A stretch of DNA of 19,847 nucleotides from Bacteroidota bacterium (GTDB taxonomy: Bacteria; Bacteroidota; Bacteroidia; Bacteroidales; VadinHA17), in NCBI GenBank assembly GCA_023430725.1, contig JAEYZD010000193.1, positions 1 through 19,847 on the forward strand, read 5' to 3'. Positions 14,595-19,847 of the stretch are shown here, piece after piece; position 1 is the first letter of the stretch; each line of letters starts with the position of its first letter. Made by a program: the position numbers and the translations under genes. The notes below the pieces were generated by a model. The model did no database searches and was not told the DNA's origin. It saw nothing but the letters and a program-made list of their open reading frames with translations.

Positions 14595-15875
14595 ATGGAA
14601 AGAGACAGCGCCATATTTGAACTGATCAGCCGCGAGACAAAGCGCCAGACTGACGGCATCGAACTGATTGCATCCGAAAACTATGTCAGCCCGCAGGTGC
14701 TTGAGGCAATGGGCTCCGTTCTGACAAACAAGTATGCAGAGGGATACCCTGGTGCACGCTATTACGGTGGATGTGAAGTTGTTGACGAGGTTGAACAGCT
14801 GGCAATTGACAGGCTGAAGCAGCTGTTCAATGCTGAGTATGCAAATGTACAGCCCCATTCAGGCGCCCAGGCAAACATGGCCGTCTTCCTCACAGTGCTG
14901 AAACCGGGAGACACCTTTCTTGGACTGAACCTTTCTCACGGCGGACACCTCTCACACGGATCCCCGGTGAACTCCTCAGGTATACTGTACAGACCCGTAG
15001 CCTACGGGGTGAAGGAAGATACCGGCAGGGTGGATTACGATATGATGGAAGAGGTGGCCCTGGCGGAGCGGCCTAAACTGATCGTCGGAGGTGCTTCGGC
15101 TTACTCAAGGGAGTGGGATTACGCACGGATGCGTGCTATCGCAGACAAGGTAGGTGCTTTGCTGATGATTGACATGGCACACCCTGCCGGGCTGATAGCG
15201 GCTGGACTGCTGGAGAACCCGCTCAAATACGCACATATTGTGACCTCAACCACTCATAAAACCCTCCGTGGCCCACGCGGGGGCATCATTCTCATGGGTA
15301 AGGACTATCCCAATCCCTGGGGTGTTACAACTCCCAAGGGCGAGATCAAAATGATGTCAGCCATGATTAACTCTGCCGTATTTCCCGGCATACAGGGCGG
15401 ACCACTGGAACATGTAATAGCAGCCAAGGCGGTCTCCTTCGGTGAGGCACTCACTCCGAAATTCCGGACTTACCAGCAGCAGGTTAAGAAAAATGCCTTC
15501 AGAATGGCTGAGGCCTTCATTGCACTGGGATACAAGGTAATATCAGGCGGAACAGATAACCATTCGATGCTTATCGACCTGAGAACTCGCTTCCCGGAAA
15601 TTTCAGGCAAGAAGGTGGAGAATACCCTGGTTAAGGCTCACATCACTGTAAACAAGAATATGGTTCCCTTTGACTCCCGCTCACCGTTCCTTACCTCCGG
15701 AATCAGGGTGGGTACGCCCGCCATTACAACACGCGGCCTTAAAGAGAGCGATATGGGAACGGTTGTCAGCCTGTTTGACGAAGTGCTTGTCAATATTGAT
15801 AATGAGTCAGTCATTGCTTCGGTGGGGGAGAAGGTTGTCAGAATGATGAAAGACTATCCTCTCTTTTCGGTGTAG
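14595..15875 (+). CDS. glyA: Serine hydroxymethyltransferase
   Basis: A 426-residue PLP enzyme that interconverts serine and glycine and loads one-carbon units onto tetrahydrofolate. Motifs are ELIASENYVSP (23-33), NKYAEGYPGARYYGG (45-59), VQPHSGAQAN (85-94), IDMAHPAGLIAAG (192-204), the PLP lysine K222 in VTSTTHKTLRGPRGG (216-230), and the carboxylate-binding region SGIRVGTPAITTRG near the C-terminus. Length matches the bacterial family (about 415-430). ATG 14595 agrees with the usual N-terminus (MERDSAIFELISRE). It has its own likely promoter and is followed after 33 bp by the response regulator. No riboswitch is recognisable in the leader. Confidence 0.97.
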   Translation: MERDSAIFELISRETKRQTDGIELIASENYVSPQVLEAMGSVLTNKYAEGYPGARYYGGCEVVDEVEQLAIDRLKQLFNAEYANVQPHSGAQANMAVFLTVLKPGDTFLGLNLSHGGHLSHGSPVNSSGILYRPVAYGVKEDTGRVDYDMMEEVALAERPKLIVGGASAYSREWDYARMRAIADKVGALLMIDMAHPAGLIAAGLLENPLKYAHIVTSTTHKTLRGPRGGIILMGKDYPNPWGVTTPKGEIKMMSAMINSAVFPGIQGGPLEHVIAAKAVSFGEALTPKFRTYQQQVKKNAFRMAEAFIALGYKVISGGTDNHSMLIDLRTRFPEISGKKVENTLVKAHITVNKNMVPFDSRSPFLTSGIRVGTPAITTRGLKESDMGTVVSLFDEVLVNIDNESVIASVGEKVVRMMKDYPLFSV

Positions 15876-15880
15876 GAAAT

Positions 15881-15900
15881 AAGTAATTCCTTTATTACTT
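15881..15900. repeat. 7-bp inverted repeat between glyA and the response regulator
   Basis: AAGTAAT (15881-15887) and ATTACTT (15894-15900) form a perfect 7-bp arm pair with a 6-nt loop, starting 5 bp after the glyA stop. It could be a weak A/T-rich terminator for glyA (TT follows) or an operator, since its right arm overlaps the TACTTTTG element. Confidence 0.4.
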
Positions 15901-15903
15901 TTG
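15896..15903 (+). promoter_or_regulatory. Possible -7 element directly before the response regulator
   Basis: TACTTTTG is an exact TAnnTTTG ending 5 bp before the ATG at 15909. If used, transcription would start at or next to the initiation codon, giving a leaderless mRNA. No -33 element is evident, so a chance match, or cotranscription with glyA, is also possible. Confidence 0.35.
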
Positions 15904-15908
15904 CTGTA

Positions 15909-16310
15909 ATGGAGAAAGTTGACCCTCAGACAGACAACCTGATATTTATAGTTGATGATGATCCTGTCATCACAGGCCTTGTCACTGCCCGTCTGGAAGC
16001 AGCCGGGTACAGGGTCAGGTCGTATGCATATGCGGAGGAATGCCTTGCAGCTCTTGAAGGGGAACTGCCTGACCTGATCATCCTTGATTTCTTCTTTTTC
16101 AAGGATGGTGAGATACCGATGAACGGCATGGAAGCCTATGACGAGATAACCCGTGTGGCACCTGAAATTCCCGTAATCATGCTCTCTGCCCAGGAAAAGG
16201 GAGAGGTGGTGCTCGAGTTTGCCCGAAAAGGTATTGCCGACTATGTTATAAAGGATACGGACCTGATTGACAACCTCCAGATGTCAGTGAAGGAGGTCCT
16301 TGAGAGATAG
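15909..16310 (+). CDS. Single-domain response regulator (REC only)
   Basis: A 133-residue cytosolic receiver domain with no output domain, to be phosphorylated by an unlinked histidine kinase. The acidic pocket is D16/D17 in IFIVDDDP, the phospho-acceptor is D60 in LIILDFFFF, the switch Ser is S93 in IMLSAQ, and the conserved Lys is K115 in YVIKD. Between D60 and the MNGMEAY segment the loop is about 5 residues longer than in CheY (FFFFKDGEIP); similar insertions are familiar from Bacteroidota receivers. With no output domain it probably acts by protein contact or in a phosphorelay. No kinase gene is in the window. It is 12 bp upstream of the TauE/SafE-type permease, so the two may share a transcript. 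Confidence 0.9.
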   Translation: MEKVDPQTDNLIFIVDDDPVITGLVTARLEAAGYRVRSYAYAEECLAALEGELPDLIILDFFFFKDGEIPMNGMEAYDEITRVAPEIPVIMLSAQEKGEVVLEFARKGIADYVIKDTDLIDNLQMSVKEVLER

Positions 16311-16322
16311 TCCGCTGCCCTG

Positions 16323-17096
16323 ATGGAATGGTACATGTACCTGGCTGTTATAGCCGCAGGCCTCTTTGCAGGATTTGTTAATACCCTGGCAGGCAGCGGT
16401 TCCCTTATTACTCTTCCCCTTCTCATGTTTCTGGGCCTTCCGGCCAATATAGCCAACGGAACCAACCGTATCGGAGTCTTTGTGCAGAGCCTGGTCAGCA
16501 GCATCAGTTTCAGGAAGCAAAAACTCTACACAGCAGAAGAGGGACTGTGGATGTCTGTTCCGGCAGTCGCCGGCGCCCTCCTCGGGTCACTTATGGCTGT
16601 CAGGATCAATGAACGCATCATGGAACTCCTCATTGGGGGCCTTCTTATCATAATGTTTTTCATCATCCTCTACAAACCCGAACAGTGGGTGAAGGAGCAC
16701 GCTCAGTCAGCAATGCTCAGGCGGCGCTGGTGGGTGCCGGTGATCTTCTTTTTCACCGGCATTTACGGAGGTTTCATCCAGGCCGGCGTAGGCTTCTTTC
16801 TCCTGGGTGCCCTGGTACTGGGTGCAGGACTGGGACTCACAAAGGCAAACGCACACAAGGTGCTGATCGTCGCTGCAATGACAGCCATCTCCCTTGTGGT
16901 CTTTATTATCAGTGACCAGATCTATTATCTCTACGGTATTGTACTTGCTGTGGGCCAGGGTGCAGGTGCATGGCTCGGCTCACGCGTGGCTGTCAGCTGG
17001 GGACCTAAGGTGGTACGTGTTATACTGCTGGTGGCCATAATGGCTTCAGCAATAAAACTTACCGGCCTGTTCAACCTTATTGCAACACTGTTCTGA
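16323..17096 (+). CDS. TSUP (TauE/SafE) family membrane permease
   Basis: A 257-residue integral membrane protein with roughly 8 hydrophobic segments and the two-repeat pattern of the TauE/SafE family. The first repeat begins GLFAGFVNTLAGSGSLITLP (13-32) and the second GIYGGFIQAGVGFFLLGALV. The conserved Gly-rich turn and the following GLPANIANGTNRIGV region are family hallmarks. Members move sulfite, sulfoacetate, other sulfonates or organic anions; the substrate cannot be told here, as no sulfur gene is nearby. ATG 16323 is 12 bp after the response-regulator stop, which suggests cotranscription. It converges on tonB, with 86 bp between stop codons. Confidence 0.9.
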   Translation: MEWYMYLAVIAAGLFAGFVNTLAGSGSLITLPLLMFLGLPANIANGTNRIGVFVQSLVSSISFRKQKLYTAEEGLWMSVPAVAGALLGSLMAVRINERIMELLIGGLLIIMFFIILYKPEQWVKEHAQSAMLRRRWWVPVIFFFTGIYGGFIQAGVGFFLLGALVLGAGLGLTKANAHKVLIVAAMTAISLVVFIISDQIYYLYGIVLAVGQGAGAWLGSRVAVSWGPKVVRVILLVAIMASAIKLTGLFNLIATLF

Positions 17097-17174
17097 GACG
17101 GGCGATTGTTTATTTGTCACCCGTGATTGCAGGTGGCAGCGTTAGCAAGGACAAATGGAAGAGTGTCAGGTCAG

Positions 17175-17189
17175 AAAGTTTCCTACTTT
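17175..17189 (-). terminator. Weak hairpin at the tonB stop
   Basis: AAAGT (17175-17179) and ACTTT (17185-17189) pair around TTCCT, overlapping the tonB stop codon; outer CAGA and TCTG can extend the stem past a TAA bulge. No long T-run follows. The rest of the 86-bp convergent gap (17097-17182) has only small inverted repeats: ACGGG/CCCGT at 17098/17120 and ATTTGTC/GACAAAT at 17112/17150. The transcript ends of the permease and tonB remain unclear. Confidence 0.22.
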
Positions 17190-18073
17190 AATCTGAAGAT
17201 ATAGGTAATGGTCCCTTTCTGAATTACAGGGGCATCATTGCTGCTTTCGAAGGTGGTCTTCAGCGCAGCATCCTTTGCCAGCTTAAGCAGTTCCCCATCA
17301 AGGGTCGTAGAACCTTTGATGCCGGGAGTTGCATCGGTGACCCTTCCGTTGCGGTCAACTGTTATCGCAACAACTACAGTTCCTTCTTTCTGGAGGTCGT
17401 AGGGAGGTTTGATGAGCGATTTTGCCCTTCTTCCGCCGAGGTCAAAGGATATGCCTTCCGTCCCCTGGCCTCCGCCAGGCCCGTAATTGGGTGCATCAGG
17501 GGTCCCTTTTGGATCACCCTGGTTTCCCCGCCCGCCTGCCACACCCTGGTTCTGACCTGTTGTGCCGACATTGCCGGCGTTGCTGAAGGCACCCCTGGCC
17601 CTGGCATTTTGCTGATCGATGCGTCGCTGCTCCTCCTCCTTCTTCCGCCTCTCGGCCTCCTCCTGCTCCAGGCGCTTCCGCTCAACCTCAGCCTCCAGCT
17701 GCCTCTTGATTTCAGCAGCACGCGCGTCAGCCTGCCTCTTCAGCTCCTCGGGGCTGGGCTCCTTCTTCTTTACCTCAACAGCCTCCTCGAAGTCCTGCGT
17801 CAGCAACGCCTCCTCACCTCCCTGTTCTCCTGCGGATGGGGGTGGCGGTGGAGGAGAGACAGGCTCGGGAGCCGGCTCAAACAGACCACTGCCCGTCTCG
17901 TCAAAACCAAAGTTGACAAGCAAACCCTCTTCAACAGGCTCAGGAATCTCTATCTTAAATGTGACGAAGATGATCAGCAGTGCAAGCAAAATATGTGCTA
18001 TGGCACTGATAATCAGACCCTGTTTCCTTTCTTTTGTGAGAGGCTCTGCGGCGCTATTTCGGAGTTGTGGCAA
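17183..18073 (-). CDS. tonB: TonB-family energy transducer
   Basis: A 296-residue inner-membrane-anchored periplasmic protein that would pass proton-motive energy from ExbB/ExbD to outer-membrane partners. The order is a short cytoplasmic start, one membrane helix with the key His (about 19-39, IISAIAHILLALLIIF), a Pro-rich part (67-80, SPPPPPPS), an E/K/R-rich coiled coil (about 105-158, TolA-like), a Gly/Asn/Gln-rich linker (160-206), and a C-terminal TonB fold (about 215-296, ending GTITYIFRLK). The only start that keeps the helix intact is TTG 18073; a stop lies two codons upstream and no ATG occurs before the helix. This start overlaps the exbD end by 20 bp, so reinitiation after exbD is likely. 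The long coiled coil makes it look part TonB, part TolA. Confidence 0.88.
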   Translation of the reverse strand: MPQLRNSAAEPLTKERKQGLIISAIAHILLALLIIFVTFKIEIPEPVEEGLLVNFGFDETGSGLFEPAPEPVSPPPPPPSAGEQGGEEALLTQDFEEAVEVKKKEPSPEELKRQADARAAEIKRQLEAEVERKRLEQEEAERRKKEEEQRRIDQQNARARGAFSNAGNVGTTGQNQGVAGGRGNQGDPKGTPDAPNYGPGGGQGTEGISFDLGGRRAKSLIKPPYDLQKEGTVVVAITVDRNGRVTDATPGIKGSTTLDGELLKLAKDAALKTTFESSNDAPVIQKGTITYIFRLK

Positions 18074-18446
18074 GTATCAGCTTATACTGGTTCTTTGCAG
18101 CTATATTCATAACGTTGACAACATACTCAACAGGAACACTTCTGTCGGCATGCACAGAGATATAAATCTCAGGACTGTCTTCAACCCTCGATTGCAATGC
18201 AGACTCGAGGAATTCAAGATCTATTGGCTGATCTTCAATGAAATACTGAAGATCCTTGGTGATTGACACTGTTGTCATCGGACGGGCCGAAGACTGTGTC
18301 GTACCCTTTGGCAACAGCAGCTTCAGAGCAGTCGGATGCACAAGGGTGGAAGTCAGCATGAAGAACAGCAGCAGCAGGAACACAATATCTGACATTCCCG
18401 CATTACTGAACTGTACGCTGACTTTATTCTTGTTTGTAATAGCCAT
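18054..18446 (-). CDS. exbD: ExbD/TolR family biopolymer transport protein
   Basis: A 130-residue single-span membrane protein, the proton-channel partner of ExbB. The N-terminal helix carries the essential Asp (D20 in GMSDIVFLLLLFFMLTS), and the periplasmic domain (about 40-130) includes YISVHADRSVPVEYVVNVMN. Length is typical. It starts 3 bp after the exbB stop and overlaps tonB by 20 bp, so the three genes form a tight operon. Confidence 0.94.
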   Translation of the reverse strand: MAITNKNKVSVQFSNAGMSDIVFLLLLFFMLTSTLVHPTALKLLLPKGTTQSSARPMTTVSITKDLQYFIEDQPIDLEFLESALQSRVEDSPEIYISVHADRSVPVEYVVNVMNIAAKNQYKLILATTPK

Positions 18447-18449
18447 CGG

Positions 18450-19133
18450 TTACTGTTTTACTGGTTCATTGAGAATATCAAGGAACTCCGTAGAGGTGGT
18501 CTCAAGCTGGAACACTACATTCTCAACCCTCACCACAAGCAGGTTGTAGCCGAAATATGCGAGAATACCAAGTATAAGACCGCCCACCGTGGTAATCAGT
18601 GCAGTGTAGATACCACCGCTAAGGGTGCTGATGTCAAGGCTGTTGCCGGCGAGTGACATCTCGTAGAAGGCCTGAACCATCCCGATAACGGTGCCGAAAA
18701 ACCCCATCAGAGGAGCTGCACCGGCAATCGTGGCCAGTGTCGGGAATCTCTTCTCCAGCTTGTGTATCTCCAGCTTGCCGACGTTCTCTATGGCGGCTGT
18801 CACATCTGCAAGCGGCCTGCCGAGGCGTGCTATCCCTTTCTCCACCATCCTTGCCTGGGGAGAGCTGGTCTGACGGCAGAGCTGAAGCGCTGCATCAACC
18901 TTACCGTCATACATGTAATCCTTTATACGGTTCATGAAGTTGGCGTCGCCTTTCGATGCCTTCTTGATTACCAGGTACCTTTCGATGAATATATACAATG
19001 CAAGAAATGAAAGCAGGGTGATAAGGTACATCACCCATCCCCCTGCAAGGTAAAGGTCAGCCAGTGACATTGTTGCCTCTTCTCCGGCAGCGGCGGCTGT
19101 AGTACCCTGTAATAAAATGCTAGCTGATATCAT
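18450..19133 (-). CDS. exbB: ExbB/TolQ/MotA family proton channel
   Basis: A 227-residue inner-membrane protein that forms the pentameric proton-driven motor with ExbD. There are three membrane helices at about 31-51, 134-155 and 173-198. The conserved channel segment is PLMGFFGTVIGMVQAF (141-156), and the third helix contains GGIYTALITTVGGLILGI (173-190). The cytoplasmic loop between helices 1 and 2 is of usual size. ATG 19133 gives an extra 21 residues (MISASILLQGTTAAAAGEEA...) before an in-frame Met22 that could also be the start. It lies 105 bp after the tamB-like stop, a gap with no clear promoter match; TATATTCG (19193-19186, minus strand) is one base off TAnnTTTG. Confidence 0.93.
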   Translation of the reverse strand: MISASILLQGTTAAAAGEEATMSLADLYLAGGWVMYLITLLSFLALYIFIERYLVIKKASKGDANFMNRIKDYMYDGKVDAALQLCRQTSSPQARMVEKGIARLGRPLADVTAAIENVGKLEIHKLEKRFPTLATIAGAAPLMGFFGTVIGMVQAFYEMSLAGNSLDISTLSGGIYTALITTVGGLILGILAYFGYNLLVVRVENVVFQLETTSTEFLDILNEPVKQ

Positions 19134-19238
19134 TGTCTGTGTTTTAAGATGTTAACTGTTTGACTTGCCTCTCTGTATCATCGGGCGAATATAGTAAAAA
19201 ACGTATTACATCGCCTTGAAGTATACCATTGTTCATAA

Positions 19239-19847
19239 CTAGACGCCATTGTTGACAGGTTGTGGCACCTCATTCTCTTTTACACTGCCCGGCTTCTTTC
19301 TGCGCCTCTCCTCCGGCCTCACAAAGATATCCTTCAGGGTATTGAAGTCGCGCCTGAAGAAAAGCCCTACCCCCTGAGTGTAAGGATGAACCTGGTAGTA
19401 AACGTTGTAGTTCGACCTGTTGAAAACCTTGAATCTCAACATGTCGGTAAGCTTCACCTCCACGGTGAATTCACCGCTTATATTGCTGGCGGAGGTGTTG
19501 GCCTGGTTTCCCCTGACATCCACATTGCCGTTGACAGTAACCTTGTCATTCAAAAGCTGCGTCGAGAGAGCAAGCTCAACCTCCTGGTCGGTCAGCTCAC
19601 TGCCGGGCCTGTAGTTGAACCCGATATCGAAATCGTTGCTGATCTGTGACAGCCAGTTGCTGAGCTGGTTGGAGAGCATCTCGGTGGTTGTTGTCACTCC
19701 AACGTTTGGTGACACAGGCGATCCGGACTGCCCGAACGGTGCGCCGGAGGATGAACCGGAGTTGTAAAGCGACGGGTCAGTGTAAAAGCTGTTCATAACC
19801 AGGAGGTAAAGGAACTGACGGCTGAGCTCCTCTTCAGTATCTATGGC
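19239..19847 (-). CDS. tamB: TamB-like translocation/assembly module protein (DUF490), C-terminal part
   Basis: This is the C-terminal 202 residues of a larger protein whose 5' part lies beyond the window; the frame is open to position 19847. The segment begins DTEEELSRQFLYLL, which resembles the typical TamB-domain phrase, and continues with an amphipathic beta-rich end (DFDIGFNYRPGSELT; VNGNVDVRGNQ; YTQGVGLFFRRDF) and a basic tail (RPEERRRKKPG). TamB proteins span the periplasm and take part in outer-membrane protein assembly and in phospholipid transport. The ATG at 19796 is internal, not a start. It is followed on the same strand by exbB, exbD and tonB. The family call rests only on the C-terminus. 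Confidence 0.85.
   Translation of the reverse strand, partial: AIDTEEELSRQFLYLLVMNSFYTDPSLYNSGSSSGAPFGQSGSPVSPNVGVTTTTEMLSNQLSNWLSQISNDFDIGFNYRPGSELTDQEVELALSTQLLNDKVTVNGNVDVRGNQANTSASNISGEFTVEVKLTDMLRFKVFNRSNYNVYYQVHPYTQGVGLFFRRDFNTLKDIFVRPEERRRKKPGSVKENEVPQPVNNGV

Noticed and set aside
14457..14858. Minus-strand open frame over the glyA promoter and 5' end
   Set aside because: It overlaps the exact -7 element and the conserved glyA N-terminus; the product is not recognisable.
17629..17760. Pyrimidine-rich tract on the plus strand suggesting a repeat
   Set aside because: It is explained by Glu/Lys/Arg codons of the TonB coiled coil; no exact repeat unit is seen.
1..19847. CRISPR arrays, tRNA or rRNA genes, insertion sequences, phage or defence genes
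   Set aside because: No spaced direct repeats, tRNA-like T-arm sequences, transposase or integrase motifs were seen, and gaps between genes are all under 170 bp.

Overview
The window is a gene-dense stretch (17 protein genes, no RNA gene, no mobile element) from a Bacteroidota chromosome, most likely a Bacteroidales-type organism. The signs are a type IX secretion C-terminal sorting domain (CHU_C type), a TonB/ExbB/ExbD/TamB cluster, an acyl-CoA ligase and a GH2 hydrolase of Bacteroidota style, a general lack of Shine-Dalgarno sequences, and four exact copies of the Bacteroidota -7 promoter element TAnnTTTG in intergenic DNA, each pointing at the next gene. Base composition looks moderate and even, and nothing looks recently acquired. 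The genus cannot be told from the sequence alone.

Layout. Positions 1-18 hold a short G-quadruplex motif at the window edge. On the minus strand, 3831 to 74 encodes a long-chain acyl-CoA synthetase followed 17 bp later by a secreted or lipoprotein GH2 glycosidase. A divergent region (3832-3973) with a perfect 12-bp palindrome leads to a SPOR-domain lipoprotein on the plus strand. Its stop lies 3 bp from the stop of the convergent purA.

The minus-strand block from 12561 down to 4445 is probably two transcription units. The first is a catalytic M16 peptidase, an inactive M16 partner and an FN3/CHU_C secreted protein, joined by two ATGA stop/start overlaps. The second is a bifunctional RelA/SpoT enzyme with its own promoter, a Fur-family regulator and purA, which links alarmone metabolism, a metalloregulator and AMP synthesis.

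From 12635 to 17096 the plus strand carries a ClC chloride channel with a CBS pair, glyA, a single-domain response regulator and a TauE/SafE-type permease. From 19847 down to 17183 the minus strand carries the C-terminal end of a TamB-like protein, then exbB, exbD and tonB. This is an envelope energy-transduction cluster beside an outer-membrane biogenesis or lipid-transport protein.

Most genes are housekeeping or envelope genes. The parts most worth a second look are the translationally coupled M16 pair plus secreted protein, the tamB-exbB-exbD-tonB arrangement, two genes with no usable ATG start (ClC and tonB), the ClC protein with valine at the proton-glutamate position, the Fur homologue without its CxxC, and two palindromes that look like operators.
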